From: Haloarchaeobius salinus
GTDB taxonomy: Archaea; Halobacteriota; Halobacteria; Halobacteriales; Natrialbaceae
NCBI RefSeq assembly: GCF_024464185.1
Contig: NZ_JANHAU010000001.1
Coordinates: forward strand, 1,116,001-1,180,000
Reading direction: 5' to 3'
DNA: 64,000 bases
A program made the position numbers and the translations under genes. This document shows, in pieces, positions 27,206 to 37,602 of this stretch. The notes below the pieces were generated by a model, which worked only from the letters and a program-made list of their open reading frames with translations, had not been told where the DNA came from and did no database searches. The first letter of the stretch is position 1. Each line of letters begins with the position of its first letter.

Positions 27206-28057
27206 TCAGGAACCGCCATCTCCGGTGTCGCGCCGGCCGATGGCCGCGAGGATCGCCTCCGGACCGACGCCGGTGAGCGCTGCGACCTCGTCGGCCGGTC
27301 GGTCGAACGTGTCGAACGCGAGCAGCGCACCCTGCAGACGGACGATGCGGCGGCACTCGGCGTCGGTCCGTTCGGTCGGGTCGAACCGCGGCTCGCCGCC
27401 GGTGGCGACCTCGACGTGGTAGCTCGCGAGCACCGCGTCGCGGTACGTGCCGTCGTCGACGCTCGCGTCGGTCTCGAGGAGGGAGACGAGCCGGGCGAGG
27501 ACGGCGAGGCCGGTCGAGAGCAGGTGTTCCGTGTCGGCGTCGGTCTCGTGGGCCGCCTTCGTGCCGACGGCGGCACGCTCCAGTCGCTCGAGCAGCACCG
27601 CGAGCGCGAGGTACGGGTCCGGGTCGTCGGGTTCGTACACCAGCTGGGCGAGGAGCTGGCCCTGCCAGCGGCCCGCGTTCCGGACGACCGTCTCCGCCGC
27701 GGTCCCGAGCGGGTCGTCGACGGGGAGGTCGTCCTCGGCGTCCGACAGCCCGTCGGAGTCGAGCAACGGCACGTCGAACCGGTCGGCGTAGCGGCTCGCC
27801 GACGATCGGAACCGCTCGTCGGCAGGGCGGCTCAGCACGTCGTCGGCGAGGACTGTCGGCTCGGGCAGCCCGAGCGCACCCGACGCCTGCGACCCGAGCG
27901 AGAGCAGCGGCGAGAGGCCAGCCGCGAGCACGTCCTCGGCGGGTGTCGGGTCCTGCGTCTCGAGCTGTGCGGCGACGCTGTTCTCGACGGGTTCGTCCGC
28001 CGACCCGTCGTCCGACTCCACGTCCTCGGCGGTCTCGTCGTCCGGGTCCCCGCTCAT
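27206..28057 (-). CDS. conserved haloarchaeal protein, function unknown
   Basis: A 283-residue acidic, mostly helical protein. The first 40 residues are Asp/Glu-rich and probably disordered; the body (ALAVLLERLERAAVG, GLAVLARLVSLLETD) is helical, and the C terminus PADEVAALTGVGPEAILAAIGRR looks like a helix-turn-helix-like bundle. Cysteine is scarce, with one residue in DAECRRI. The start overlaps the stop of the UPF0179 gene by four bases (ATGA), so the two are coupled. I do not recognise the family. Confidence 0.68.
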   Translation of the reverse strand: MSGDPDDETAEDVESDDGSADEPVENSVAAQLETQDPTPAEDVLAAGLSPLLSLGSQASGALGLPEPTVLADDVLSRPADERFRSSASRYADRFDVPLLDSDGLSDAEDDLPVDDPLGTAAETVVRNAGRWQGQLLAQLVYEPDDPDPYLALAVLLERLERAAVGTKAAHETDADTEHLLSTGLAVLARLVSLLETDASVDDGTYRDAVLASYHVEVATGGEPRFDPTERTDAECRRIVRLQGALLAFDTFDRPADEVAALTGVGPEAILAAIGRRDTGDGGS

Positions 28058-28506
28058 GCGTCCTCGTCGGGCGCGAACTCGACCATCGTCAGGTCGCGGT
28101 CGAGGTGGCAGTACTCGTGCGGTGGGTCGCCGACGACCTCGGCGATGCGGTGCTCGGCGTCCAGGTCGGCACCGTCGGGCTCGCAGAGCTCGTGGCTCGG
28201 GCAGTCCGTGTGGGGACATGACCCGGCGAGTCCGACCTTGCTGCCGGCGTAGGCCTGCCGCGAGGGGACGTTCGCCCGGACGCCGACGGCCTCGACCTCG
28301 ACGGCGCGGACGCCCTCGTCGTGGACGGCACACTCCAGCGTCTGGGCGTTCTGGCGCACGTCCGTCACCTGGTACTTCACGCCGTCGGTGAGGTTCAGAC
28401 ACTGGCTGCGGTAGGGACAGCCCTCGCAGGCGCTCGCCTCGCCCTCGTAGACGAACTCCGCACCGGGGTCGGCGAGCCGTGCCCCGATGAGCGTGACCTT
28501 CGACAT
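28054..28506 (-). CDS. UPF0179 family protein
   Basis: A 150-residue archaeal protein with a conserved cysteine array: ASACEGCPYRSQCLN near the N terminus, a central LECAVHDEGV, then CPHTDCPSHELCEP and HEYCHLDRD. The nine cysteines suggest an Fe-S or zinc site. Function not established. ATG 28506 gives the typical start MSKVTLIGARLA. It overlaps the next gene downstream by four bases. Confidence 0.88.
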   Translation of the reverse strand: MSKVTLIGARLADPGAEFVYEGEASACEGCPYRSQCLNLTDGVKYQVTDVRQNAQTLECAVHDEGVRAVEVEAVGVRANVPSRQAYAGSKVGLAGSCPHTDCPSHELCEPDGADLDAEHRIAEVVGDPPHEYCHLDRDLTMVEFAPDEDA

Positions 28507-28531
28507 GTCGCGGCGTACGCGAGGCACCCGG

Positions 28532-28930
28532 TTAAGACTGTCCCGTCAGCTCGTGCAGCTTCGCGATGTAGTCCTCGCGCGGGACCTGGTACACGTCGTC
28601 GGGGTCGATCTCGCCGTCGGCGAACCGCCGGGCGAGTTCGACGGTGCCCGCGACGCCCGCCTCGCGGCTCTCGTACCGGTTGGTCTCCTGCAGCTGCACG
28701 TCGGGTTCGAGGGAGAGGGTGACGTACCAGTCGCCGGAGACGGCGTCCTCGCGGGAGATCCCCGGGCGGCGGTGGTTCCGGCGGCCACGTGTGAGGTACA
28801 GCGTCGGCAGACACGGTGCCGGGAACTCCGTGGAGTCGAACACGTCGGGCCGGTAGGCGAGGACGCAGCGGCCCTCTGGCTCCTCGTTCCAGACGACCCA
28901 CCCGTCGGGCAGGTCCGCGAAGTCGCTCAT
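28532..28930 (-). CDS. conserved haloarchaeal protein (DUF5820-like)
   Basis: A 132-residue protein starting MSDFADLPDGWVVWNEEPEGRCVLAYRPDVFD, a mixed alpha/beta fold with a helical C terminus (AGTVELARRFADGEID). It resembles haloarchaeal proteins I associate with DUF5820, but I cannot verify the number. It is 25 bases upstream of UPF0179 on the same strand and probably heads a three-gene unit with it. Function unknown. Confidence 0.75.
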   Translation of the reverse strand: MSDFADLPDGWVVWNEEPEGRCVLAYRPDVFDSTEFPAPCLPTLYLTRGRRNHRRPGISREDAVSGDWYVTLSLEPDVQLQETNRYESREAGVAGTVELARRFADGEIDPDDVYQVPREDYIAKLHELTGQS

Positions 28931-29070
28931 GACCGCGAGTTGGCGGCGGTGCGGTTAATGAGTCCCGGTCCGCGGTCTCGTGGGCGTCCGGGTCGGGTGG
29001 GCGAGCAGGGCCGTGGTCGGAAGAACTCCATCGAGTCGGCCGTGAGGCGGTGTTTCAGCGCCTCTCGACC

Positions 29071-29195
29071 AGACAGTATATAAATGGGCCTTCGTTGCCA
29101 CCGCCGCTGGGGGACCCACGTACCCTCCAGAACACGATGAAACCGACCCGTTTAAAATCCAGTTTAAGTCATAGTAGATACCTCTTGGGGGCGAG
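29071..29195 (+). promoter_or_regulatory. promoter/leader module 1 (tandem duplicate)
   Basis: Contains gtatataaatg (29076-29086), then 74 bases after its TATA start the element gtttaaaa (29150-29157), then tagatacctcttgggg ending near 29190. The same elements occur at identical spacing in module 2, with an ungapped offset of 422. Both A/T boxes fit haloarchaeal TATA elements. Confidence 0.6.
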
Positions 29196-29199
29196 CTAT

Positions 29200-29243
29200 C
29201 TCGTGGCACCTCCCGTCGTGCCGGTCGGGATTCCTGCCACGAG
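29200..29243 (+). promoter_or_regulatory. hairpin after leader module 1
   Basis: Arms ctcgtggca (29200-29208) and tgccacgag (29235-29243) pair perfectly over nine bases around a GC-rich 26-base loop. It lies immediately downstream of the conserved part of module 1 and could be a structured leader element or an intrinsic stop. Confidence 0.45.
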
Positions 29244-29492
29244 TGGCGACGGCCCGACTCCCTTCGCCGGTCCAACGTCGGTCCGAACCTGCCGCGGCCG
29301 CGCATCGGTACGCTCGTCACTGCCGTCGTTCTGCGGGAGAAGCCCGGCGCTTTCCGGGGGTTCGAGGCGGTGGAGAGCCCACCGGATGCTGTCGGTAGGT
29401 GCGTGCTACTGTCCCGACTCCTCGAACGACCCGGGGAGGCCGGTGGTGCGGATGCCGGTGGTTCCACCTCGACGGCCACCGGCCGTATCCGT

Positions 29493-29617
29493 CGGGGGTA
29501 TATAAATGTCCGCGCTATCGCCCACGAACAGCGGGTAGCGGAGCGCCCCTCCGACGAGAACAAACCGATTCCTTTAAAGTGAGTTTTGGTCCAGCTAAAT
29601 ATTTGTTGGGGTCAAAC
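29493..29617 (+). promoter_or_regulatory. promoter/leader module 2 (tandem duplicate)
   Basis: Contains gtatataaatg (29498-29508), ctttaaag (29572-29579) and aaatatttgttgggg (29597-29611), each exactly 422 bases from its counterpart in module 1. The intervening GC-rich sequence is not conserved, so the spacing and boxes themselves appear to be what is kept. Confidence 0.6.
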
Positions 29618-29641
29618 TTATGCGCGTTCGCATCTGAACTA

Positions 29642-29731
29642 GGGATACCACTCGGTATCCCCCGCACTACCGGTCGTGGTGGCCCCTTCGGTCTCGAACA
29701 CCGTCGAGTGGCCGTCACGCCCCCGGTAGTG
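29642..29731 (+). promoter_or_regulatory. hairpin pair after leader module 2
   Basis: A perfect 8-bp stem gggatacc/ggtatccc (29642-29649 with 29654-29661, four-base loop) is followed by a second perfect 9-bp stem cactaccgg/ccggtagtg (29665-29673 with 29723-29731). Together with the module they would make a structured 5' region about 200 bases ahead of prkA. Confidence 0.45.
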
Positions 29732-29929
29732 TCACGAGTTCACATATGGCACGACGAACGTCCGGACGGATGGGGCGCGGCCAGGGCGGGCGCGCCGACG
29801 ACGCACCGAGACCGGACGGGCCGGTCGGGTCAGGGGCGACCGAGCACGTGTTGGACCGACGGCGACCCGCGAGCGCGTTCGGCCGCCCGACGCGCGAGTC
29901 GACGGTCCGGACGAGATACCCATGATAGC

Positions 29930-32002
29930 ATGACCGACACCAGAGAATCACTGGCGGAACTGAGCACCGACTACAAGGAGTCGATCCCGGCCGACCTGCG
30001 GGAGACCAGCCCCTTCGAGTGGTACCTCGACGAGGTGTACGAGGACCCACTGGTCGCCCGGAATGCGCACCAGCGCGTCGCCGACATGTTCGACTTCTAC
30101 GGCACCGAGTACGACGAGCGCGAGGGCATCGTCAAGTACAAACTGGCGACGGAGGACCCCCTCAACGACGGGGAGAACACGTTCTACGGGAACGTCATCC
30201 ACCAGAGCATCCACGAGTTCGTCAACAAGGTGAAATCCGGGGCGCGCGGGCTGGGGCCGGAGCGCCGTATCAAGCTGCTGCTCGGCCCGGTCGGGTCGGG
30301 GAAGTCCCACTTCGACCGGATGGTCCGGCAGTACTTCGAGGACTACACCCTGCGCGACGACGGCCGGATGTACACGTTCCGGTGGACCAACCTCTGCGAC
30401 GTGGTCCGCGACCAGGACCCCGCCGACGACGTGGTCCGTTCGCCGATGAACCAGGACCCGCTCGTCCTCCTCCCGAAGCGACAGCGCCAGGCCGTCCTCG
30501 ACGACATCAACGAGGTCCACGACGCGCCGTACACCATCCGGAACGAGCAGAGCCTCGACCCCGAGTCGGAGTTCTACATGGACCGGCTCCTGGAGGAGTA
30601 CGACGACGACCTCGAGACCGTGCTCCAGAACCACGTCGAGGTCATCCGGCTCACCGCCGACGAGAACAAGCGCCAGTGCCTGGAGACGTTCGAGCCGAAG
30701 GACAAGAAGAACCAGGACGAGACCGAACTCACGGGCGACGTCAACTACTCGAAGATCGCCATCTACGGCGAGTCCGACCCGCGCTCGTTCGACTACTCCG
30801 GGGCCTTCTGCAACGCGAACCGCGGTATCTTCTCCGGCGAGGAGCTGTTGAAGCTGCAACGCGAGTTCCTCTACGACTTCCTGCACGCCACCCAGGAGAT
30901 GACCATCAAGCCGAAGAACAACCCCCGAATCGACATCGACCAGGTCATCGTCGGCCGGACGAACATGCCCGAGTACAAGGACAAGAAGGGCGACGAGAAG
31001 ATGGAGGCGTTCAACGACCGCACGAAGCGCATCGACTTCCCGTACGTCCTGGGCTACGAGGAGGAGGCCGACATCTACCGGAAGATGCTGAACAACGCCG
31101 ACGTGCCCGACATCAACGTCGAGCCCCACACGCTGGAGATGGCGGGGCTGTTCGCGGTGCTCACCCGCATCGAGGAGCCCGACACCGAGACCGTCGAGAT
31201 GATACAGAAGGCGAAGGCGTACAACGGCGAGATCGACGACGGCGACGACATCGACGTGAAGAAGCTCCGCGACGAGGCGGAGGCGAAGGCCGAGATCGGC
31301 GAGGGCATGGAGGGCGTCTCGCCCCGGTTCATCGGCGACGAGATCGCCGAGGCCATCATGGACTCGAAGCACCGCACGCGCGGGTTCCTCTCGCCGCTGA
31401 CGGTGTTCAACTTCTTCGAGGAGAACCTCGAACACCACGGCTCCATCCCCGAGGAGAACTTCGAGACGTACTACCGCTACCTCGAACTCGTCCGCGAGGA
31501 GTACAAGGCACGCGCCATCGAGGACGTCCGCCACGCGCTGGCGTACGACGTCGACGAGATCCAGCGGCAGGGCGAGAAGTACATGGACCACGTCATGGCC
31601 TACATCGACGACGACACCATCGAGGACGACATCACCGGCCGCGACCAGGACCCCGACGAGACGTTCATGCGCTCCATCGAGGAGAACCTCGACATCCCCG
31701 AGGACCGCAAGGAGGACTTCCGCCAGGAGGTCTCGAACTGGGTGTCCCGGCGGGCCCGTGAGGGCGACACGTTCAACCCGCAGGACAACGAGCGCCTGCG
31801 CCGCGCCCTCGAGCGCAAGCTCTGGGAGGACAAGAAGCACAACATCAACTTCAGCGCCCTCGTCAGCGCCAACGAGACCGACGACGACGAGCGCAACGCC
31901 TGGGTCGACGCGCTCATCGAACAGGGCTACTCGCGCGACGGCGCGACGGAAGTGCTCGAGTTCGCCGGTGCCGAGGTCGCCAAAGCAGAGATGGAAGACT
32001 GA
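29930..32002 (+). CDS. prkA: PrkA-type AAA/serine protein kinase-like protein, copy 1
   Basis: A 690-residue cytosolic protein of the PrkA (YeaG) family: an N-terminal AAA-like ATPase core and a C-terminal PrkA kinase-like domain. Walker A is GPVGSGKS (residues 119-126), and FDYSGAFCNANRGIFSGEELLKLQREFLYDFLHATQE is the conserved PrkA/AAA core, although that stretch is split here by family numbering. The C-terminal part is helical and acidic. ATG 29930 gives MTDTRESLAELSTDYKES; the upstream frame is non-coding leader. Bacterial PrkA acts in stress and sporulation responses. Its stop overlaps the next start by one base. Confidence 0.92.
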   Translation: MTDTRESLAELSTDYKESIPADLRETSPFEWYLDEVYEDPLVARNAHQRVADMFDFYGTEYDEREGIVKYKLATEDPLNDGENTFYGNVIHQSIHEFVNKVKSGARGLGPERRIKLLLGPVGSGKSHFDRMVRQYFEDYTLRDDGRMYTFRWTNLCDVVRDQDPADDVVRSPMNQDPLVLLPKRQRQAVLDDINEVHDAPYTIRNEQSLDPESEFYMDRLLEEYDDDLETVLQNHVEVIRLTADENKRQCLETFEPKDKKNQDETELTGDVNYSKIAIYGESDPRSFDYSGAFCNANRGIFSGEELLKLQREFLYDFLHATQEMTIKPKNNPRIDIDQVIVGRTNMPEYKDKKGDEKMEAFNDRTKRIDFPYVLGYEEEADIYRKMLNNADVPDINVEPHTLEMAGLFAVLTRIEEPDTETVEMIQKAKAYNGEIDDGDDIDVKKLRDEAEAKAEIGEGMEGVSPRFIGDEIAEAIMDSKHRTRGFLSPLTVFNFFEENLEHHGSIPEENFETYYRYLELVREEYKARAIEDVRHALAYDVDEIQRQGEKYMDHVMAYIDDDTIEDDITGRDQDPDETFMRSIEENLDIPEDRKEDFRQEVSNWVSRRAREGDTFNPQDNERLRRALERKLWEDKKHNINFSALVSANETDDDERNAWVDALIEQGYSRDGATEVLEFAGAEVAKAEMED

Positions 32003-34290
32003 TGAGCACGGGAGACGACTACGTCACGGCGAGTGACCGCGCGCTGGAGGATACCTACGAGGCCCCGATGAGCCTCGCGGAGTACGTCGACCGCGCGTTC
32101 GAGCAGCCCTCAATCGCGGCCCACGCCTCGAAGTACCTGCTGCAGGCCATCGAGGCGGCCGGCACCCGGACCGTCGTCGAGGAGGGCGAGGAGAAGGAGC
32201 GCTACCGGTTCTTCGACGACCCGCACAACGACGGCGAGCACGCGGTGCTCGGCAACACCGACGTGCTCAACTCCTTCGTCGACGACCTGCGCTCCATCGC
32301 TGCCGGGCGTGGCAAGCACGAGAAGATACTCTGGTTCGACGGCCCGACCGCCACGGGCAAGTCCGAGCTGAAGCGCTGTCTCGTCAACGGGCTGTGTGAG
32401 TACTCGAAGACGTCCGAGGGGCGAAGATACACCGTCGAGTGGAACGTCGCGGCCGCGGAGGGGAGCAGCCGCGGGCTGAGCTACGGCGACGACCTCGGCG
32501 GCGACGACGAGAGCGACTGGTACGAGTCGCCCGTGCAGGCCCACCCGCTGTCGGTGTTCCCCGAGTCGGTCCGGGCGGACCTGCTCGCGGAGATGAACGA
32601 CCGCGTCGACTCAGACGTCCCCGTCCGCGTCGAGGAGCGGCTCGACCCCTTCAGCCGCGAGGCGTACGACTACCTCGAGGAGCGCTACCGTCGCGAGGGT
32701 CGGGAGGACCTGTTCTCGGCCATCGCCGACAGCCGGCACCTGCGCGTGAAGAACTACGTCGTCGACGTGGGGCAGGGCATCGGCGTCCTCCACAGCGAGG
32801 ACGACGGCTCGCCGAAGGAGCGCCTCGTCGGCTCGTGGATGCGCGGGATGCTCCAGAAGCTGGACTCTCGCGGGCGCAAGAACCCGCAGGCGTTCTCCTA
32901 CGACGGCGTGCTCTCGCAGGGCAACGGCCTACTGACCGTCGTCGAGGACGCCGCCCAGCACGCGGACCTGCTCCAGAAGCTGCTGAACGTGCCCGACGAG
33001 GGAACGGTGAAGCTCGACAAGGGCATCGGGATGGACGTCGACACGCAGCTGGTCATCATCTCGAACCCCGACCTGGAGGCGACGCTGAACCAGCACGCGG
33101 AACGCCAGGGGATGGACCCGCTGAAGGCGCTCAAACGGCGGCTCGACAAGCACGAGTTCACCTACCTGACGAACCTCTCGCTGGAGACCGAACTCATCCG
33201 GCGGGAGCTCACCGGTGAGACCTCGGTCTGGACCGCCGAGTCCTACGACGACCTCGCCGACCAGATCCGCCAGCCGGTGACGCTGTCGGTCAAGCGCTCG
33301 GCGGACCGGCTCACCGACCGGGAGTTCGCCCCGCACGCCATCGAGGCGGCGGCGCTGTACAGCGTCGTCACCCGCCTCGACGACGAGGACCTGCCGACCG
33401 GGCTCGACCTCGTCGACAAGGCGATTTTGTTCGACCGGGGCTACCTCCAGGAGGGCGACACCCGGCGCGAGGCCGAGGCGTTCGAGTTCGCGGACGACCC
33501 GAAGGACGGGACCCACGGCATCCCGGTCACCTACACCCGGGACGTGCTCGCGGACCTGCTCCACGAGGAGACGGACCGGCACCACGCCGACCTGCCCGTC
33601 GAGAGCGTCCTCATGCCGCGCGACGTGCTGAACGCGATGGTCGAGAACCTCGTCACCGCGCCGGTGTTCTCGACCGGCGAGCGCACCGAGTTCGAGTCCC
33701 GCGTCGCCCAGGTGAAGAACCACGTGTTCGACGCCCAGGCACAGGACGTGGTCGACGCGATGCTCCACGACAGCACCGTCGACGAGGCGACCGTCGCGGA
33801 GTACGTCGAGCACGTCTACGCGTGGGAGACGGACGAGCCCATCGTCAACGACCGCGGTGAGCGCGAGGAGCCCGACCCGCTGAAGATGAAGGTGTTCGAG
33901 GTCGAGCACCTCGGCCGCTTCGACGAGGACGAGTACGAGGGCGACCAGCCGAGCGAGGCCGTCGCCGCGTTCCGTCGCGAGAAGATCATCACGGCGCTGA
34001 ACCGCCACGCCTGGGAGCACCGCGACGAGGACTTCGCCATCGAGGACGTCGACCTCGCCGCCATCCCTGTCGTCCGCGCCGTCCTGGAGTCGAACGACTG
34101 GGACGACGTGCGCCGCACCTACGAGGACTTCGAACCGAGCCAGTGGGACGACCCGCCGAGTGGCACCGAGACCGCCGACCTCAAGGCCAAGACCATCGAC
34201 GCGATGGTCGACCTGCAGGGCTACTCCGCGGCGTCGGCCGAACTGACCAGCAGACACGTCATGGGACAGGTGGCGTACAGATGGGACTGA
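32002..34290 (+). CDS. PrkA-type AAA/kinase-like protein, divergent copy 2
   Basis: A 762-residue paralogue of the preceding protein, with Walker A GPTATGKS (residues 114-121), the PrkA segment [22 protein letters not shown] and [14 protein letters not shown]. It is clearly more divergent: N-terminal and mid-region insertions carry [16 protein letters not shown]. Two unequal PrkA proteins in tandem suggest a hetero-oligomeric ATPase; that is inference. It overlaps the DUF444 gene by 10 bases. Confidence 0.9.
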   Translation: MSTGDDYVTASDRALEDTYEAPMSLAEYVDRAFEQPSIAAHASKYLLQAIEAAGTRTVVEEGEEKERYRFFDDPHNDGEHAVLGNTDVLNSFVDDLRSIAAGRGKHEKILWFDGPTATGKSELKRCLVNGLCEYSKTSEGRRYTVEWNVAAAEGSSRGLSYGDDLGGDDESDWYESPVQAHPLSVFPESVRADLLAEMNDRVDSDVPVRVEERLDPFSREAYDYLEERYRREGREDLFSAIADSRHLRVKNYVVDVGQGIGVLHSEDDGSPKERLVGSWMRGMLQKLDSRGRKNPQAFSYDGVLSQGNGLLTVVEDAAQHADLLQKLLNVPDEGTVKLDKGIGMDVDTQLVIISNPDLEATLNQHAERQGMDPLKALKRRLDKHEFTYLTNLSLETELIRRELTGETSVWTAESYDDLADQIRQPVTLSVKRSADRLTDREFAPHAIEAAALYSVVTRLDDEDLPTGLDLVDKAILFDRGYLQEGDTRREAEAFEFADDPKDGTHGIPVTYTRDVLADLLHEETDRHHADLPVESVLMPRDVLNAMVENLVTAPVFSTGERTEFESRVAQVKNHVFDAQAQDVVDAMLHDSTVDEATVAEYVEHVYAWETDEPIVNDRGEREEPDPLKMKVFEVEHLGRFDEDEYEGDQPSEAVAAFRREKIITALNRHAWEHRDEDFAIEDVDLAAIPVVRAVLESNDWDDVRRTYEDFEPSQWDDPPSGTETADLKAKTIDAMVDLQGYSAASAELTSRHVMGQVAYRWD

Positions 34291-35591
34291 AAGAGGACCT
34301 CGACCGGTTCCGGGAGGTCGGCGAACAGCGACGCGAGGACCTGAAGGAGTTCATCCAGTACGGCGAACTCGGCCGCAGCGGCGCGGACCAGGTGAAGATC
34401 CCCATCAAGATCGTCGACCTGCCGAGCTTCGAGTACGACCGCCGCGACCAGGGCGGCGTCGGCCAGGGCGACGCGGACGTGGGCGACCCCGTCGGCCAGC
34501 CCCAGCCACAGCCCGGCGAGGGCGACGAGGGCGACCCCGGCGAGGAGGGCGGCGAGCACGAGTACTACGAGATGGACCCCGAGGAGTTCGCCGAGGAGCT
34601 CGACGAGGAGCTCGGGCTCGACCTCGAACCGAAGGGCAAGCGCGTCGTCGAGGAGAAGGAGGGCCCGTTCACGGACATCACGCGAAGCGGCCCGGACTCG
34701 ACGCTCGACTTCGAGCGGATGTTCAAGGAGGGGCTGAAGCGCAAGCTCTCGATGGACTTCGACGAGGAGTTCCTGCGGGAGGTGCTGAAGATCGACGGCT
34801 GGGGGCCGCGCAAGGCGTTCGAGTGGGCCCGCGGCGAGAGCCTCCCCGTCTCGATGGCGTGGCTGGACGACGCCTACGACGAGATCCCGCGCGAGGAGCG
34901 CACGAAGTGGTCCTCGCTGGAGGAGGTCGAGGAGAACGTCGAGCGCCAGACCGTCACCGAGAAGATACGGCGGGAGGGCATCAAGCACGTCCCGTTCCGC
35001 CGCGAGGACGAGCGCTACCGCCACCCCGAGATCATCGAGGAGAAGGAGAAGAACGTCGTGGTCGTCAACATCCGCGACGTGAGCGGCTCGATGCGCGAGA
35101 AGAAACGGGAGCTGGTCGAGCGGGTGTTCACGCCACTGGACTGGTACCTCACCGGGAAGTACGACAACGCCGAGTTCGTCTACATCGCCCACGACGCCGA
35201 CGCGTGGGAGGTCGAGCGCGAGGAGTTCTTCGGCATCCGCTCCGGTGGCGGGACGAAGATCTCGAGCGCGTACGAGCTCGCCGCGCACCTGCTGGAGGCG
35301 TACCCGTTCAGCGAGTGGAACCGCTACGTGTTCGCCGCGGGCGACTCCGAGAACTCCAGCAACGACACCGAGGAGCGGGTCATCCCGATGATGGAGGCGA
35401 TCCCGGCGAACCTCCACGCCTACGTGGAGACCCAGCCGACCGGGACGGCCATCAACGCGACCCACGCCGAGGAGGTGGAGAACCACTTCGCCGGCAGCGA
35501 CGACGTGGCCGTCGCGTACGTCACCGGCCCGGAGGACGTCACAGACGCCATCTACACCATCCTCTCCACGGAGGGGGATTCCGATGAGTAA
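34281..35591 (+). CDS. yeaH: DUF444 (YeaH/YhbH) VWA-like protein
   Basis: A 436-residue protein of the YeaH/YhbH family. After an N-terminal segment [20 protein letters not shown] and a Gly/Asp/Glu-rich, probably disordered region (about residues 55-95), the C-terminal half is VWA-like, with the MIDAS-type motif RDVSGSM at residues 265-271 and [14 protein letters not shown] further on. In bacteria yeaH sits beside yeaG (prkA) and is co-regulated with it. Its overlaps with both neighbours imply strict co-translation. Confidence 0.92.
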   Translation: MGLKEDLDRFREVGEQRREDLKEFIQYGELGRSGADQVKIPIKIVDLPSFEYDRRDQGGVGQGDADVGDPVGQPQPQPGEGDEGDPGEEGGEHEYYEMDPEEFAEELDEELGLDLEPKGKRVVEEKEGPFTDITRSGPDSTLDFERMFKEGLKRKLSMDFDEEFLREVLKIDGWGPRKAFEWARGESLPVSMAWLDDAYDEIPREERTKWSSLEEVEENVERQTVTEKIRREGIKHVPFRREDERYRHPEIIEEKEKNVVVVNIRDVSGSMREKKRELVERVFTPLDWYLTGKYDNAEFVYIAHDADAWEVEREEFFGIRSGGGTKISSAYELAAHLLEAYPFSEWNRYVFAAGDSENSSNDTEERVIPMMEAIPANLHAYVETQPTGTAINATHAEEVENHFAGSDDVAVAYVTGPEDVTDAIYTILSTEGDSDE

Positions 35592-37587
35592 TCCAGACCG
35601 GATCGAGAAACAGCGCATCGCCGACGACCTCAGAGAGCACGTCGCGGAGGCCCGGAACCTCGCCGAGAAGTTCGGGCTCTCCCCGTACGAGGTGAACTAC
35701 TGGGTCGTCGACTACGACGAGATGAACGAGCTCATCGCCTACGGCGGCTTCCAGCACCGCTACCCGCACTGGCGCTGGGGGATGCAGTACGACCGCCAGC
35801 AGAAGCAGGGCCAGTACAGCGGCGGGAAGGCGTTCGAGATCGTCAACAACGACGACCCCGCCCACGCGTTCCTGCAGGAGTCGAACACGCTGGCCGACCA
35901 GAAGGCGGTCATCACGCACGTCGAGGCGCACTCCGACTTCTTCGCGAACAACGACTGGTTCCAGCTGTTCGCCGAGGGGACGCCCAACGCGGCCGCGATG
36001 CTCGAACGCCACGCCCGGGCCATCTCGGAGTACATGCAGGACCCCGAGATAGAGCGCGCCGAGGTCGAGAAGTGGATCGACAACGTGCTGACGCTGGAGG
36101 ACAACATCGACCAGCATCGCCCGTACCAGGCCGTCAGCTCGGTCGTCGACGACCCCGAGGAGCTGGACCCCGAGGACCTCGCCGACCGGCTGGGCGACCT
36201 CGAGCTCTCCGAGGAGGTGCGTCGCGAGGTGTTCGACGACGAGTGGCTGGACGCGCTCGACGGCGACGAGCCGCCGGCGACGTTCCCCGAGGAGCCACAG
36301 AAGGACGTCATCGCGTTCCTGCGGACCCACGGCAAGCAGTACGACCGCGAGGCCGAGAAGGCGACCGACATGGAGCCGTGGCAGCGCGACGTGCTCGACA
36401 TGATGCGCGAGGAGGCGTACTACTTCGCGCCACAGAAGATGACGAAGATCATGAACGAGGGCTGGGCGAGCATCTGGGAGTCGCGGATGATGACCGACGA
36501 GGGGTTCGCCGGCGACGACGAGTTCCTCAACTACGCCGACCACATGTCGGCGGTGCTCGGCTCGCCCGGGCTCAACCCCTACAGCCTCGGCAAGGAGCTC
36601 TGGGGGTACGTCGAGAACACGACGAACCGCAGGGAGGTGCTCGACAAGATACTTCGCGTGAAGGGCATCACGTGGCGCAACCTCAAGGACAGCGTCGAGT
36701 TCGCGGCGGTCCGCGAGCTGCTCGAACCGCCCGCGGCGCTCGACAGCATCGACGCGGACTCGCTGGACGCGGTCGCCGAACTCCCGGACGAGTACCTCGA
36801 CTGCGAGGCGCTGGATCGGGCGATGGACGGCGAGATCGACGTCGACAGCTACCCCTGGAAGGTGCTCTCCTACGAGGGGATGTGCCGGCGGCACTACTCG
36901 CTCGTCCGGCGGCCATACCGCGGCTTCCTCGAGCGGGTGAGTCAGTCCGAACTGGAGCGCATCGGGCGCTACCTGTTCGACGACCAGGTGTACGACAGCG
37001 TCGAGGAGGCAATCGCCGACGTGGACTACGCGGCCGGCTGGGACCGGATGCGCGAGGTCCGCCGGAGCCACAACGACGTGACGTTCGTCGACGAGTTCCT
37101 CAGCCAGGAGTTCATCGACGAGAACGAGTACTTCACCTACGAGTACTCGCAGGCGACCGGCCAGTACCGCGTCGCCAGCCAGGACGCCGAGGACGTGAAG
37201 AAGAAGCTGCTGCTCCAGTTCACGAACTTCGGCAAGCCCACCGTCGCGGTGTACGACGGCAACTACAACAACCGCAACGAGCTGCTGCTCGGCCACGAGT
37301 ACAACGGCGTGATGCTCGACGTCCGGCAGGCCAAGCAGACCCTCGAACGCGTGTTCGAACTGTGGGGTCGCCCCGTGAACCTCCTGACGGTCGTCAAGGA
37401 GGTGTCGGACCACGACCGCGAGGTCGCCCGCCGGCGGAACCGCGAGCCCGAACCCAAGGAGCAGGGTCGGCTCGTCCGCTACGACGGCGAGGAGTTCGAC
37501 GAGCAGGACGTGCCGTGGGAGGACGTCGAGCACCTCGCGGCCGACGACGTGGACTACGACACGAAGCCCGAGGACTGGCTCGCCTGA
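35584..37587 (+). CDS. SpoVR family protein
   Basis: A 667-residue SpoVR/YcgB-family protein. The N-terminal half has the conserved segments [34 protein letters not shown] and [15 protein letters not shown], and [10 protein letters not shown] and [20 protein letters not shown] follow, rich in conserved His. The C terminus is long and acidic, as in haloarchaeal members. SpoVR is needed for spore cortex formation in Bacillus, and its wider partners are PrkA and DUF444. It overlaps the DUF444 stop by eight bases and ends the operon. Confidence 0.93.
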   Translation: MSNPDRIEKQRIADDLREHVAEARNLAEKFGLSPYEVNYWVVDYDEMNELIAYGGFQHRYPHWRWGMQYDRQQKQGQYSGGKAFEIVNNDDPAHAFLQESNTLADQKAVITHVEAHSDFFANNDWFQLFAEGTPNAAAMLERHARAISEYMQDPEIERAEVEKWIDNVLTLEDNIDQHRPYQAVSSVVDDPEELDPEDLADRLGDLELSEEVRREVFDDEWLDALDGDEPPATFPEEPQKDVIAFLRTHGKQYDREAEKATDMEPWQRDVLDMMREEAYYFAPQKMTKIMNEGWASIWESRMMTDEGFAGDDEFLNYADHMSAVLGSPGLNPYSLGKELWGYVENTTNRREVLDKILRVKGITWRNLKDSVEFAAVRELLEPPAALDSIDADSLDAVAELPDEYLDCEALDRAMDGEIDVDSYPWKVLSYEGMCRRHYSLVRRPYRGFLERVSQSELERIGRYLFDDQVYDSVEEAIADVDYAAGWDRMREVRRSHNDVTFVDEFLSQEFIDENEYFTYEYSQATGQYRVASQDAEDVKKKLLLQFTNFGKPTVAVYDGNYNNRNELLLGHEYNGVMLDVRQAKQTLERVFELWGRPVNLLTVVKEVSDHDREVARRRNREPEPKEQGRLVRYDGEEFDEQDVPWEDVEHLAADDVDYDTKPEDWLA

Positions 37588-37602
37588 GTCGGCCTCCCGT
37601 CG

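Larger units (their letters stand above)
28931..29929. other. 1-kb non-coding leader upstream of the prkA operon
   Basis: No gene I can support covers this interval. It contains two tandem promoter-like modules 422 bases apart, three hairpins and a 59-codon Arg-rich open frame (29746-29925) that ends five bases before prkA. The A/T-rich modules stand out sharply from the GC-rich surroundings. Confidence 0.75.

Noticed and set aside
28955..29563. A 202-residue minus-strand frame in the prkA leader
   Set aside because: Ser/Arg/Pro-rich with no recognisable motif, and it crosses the A/T promoter modules.
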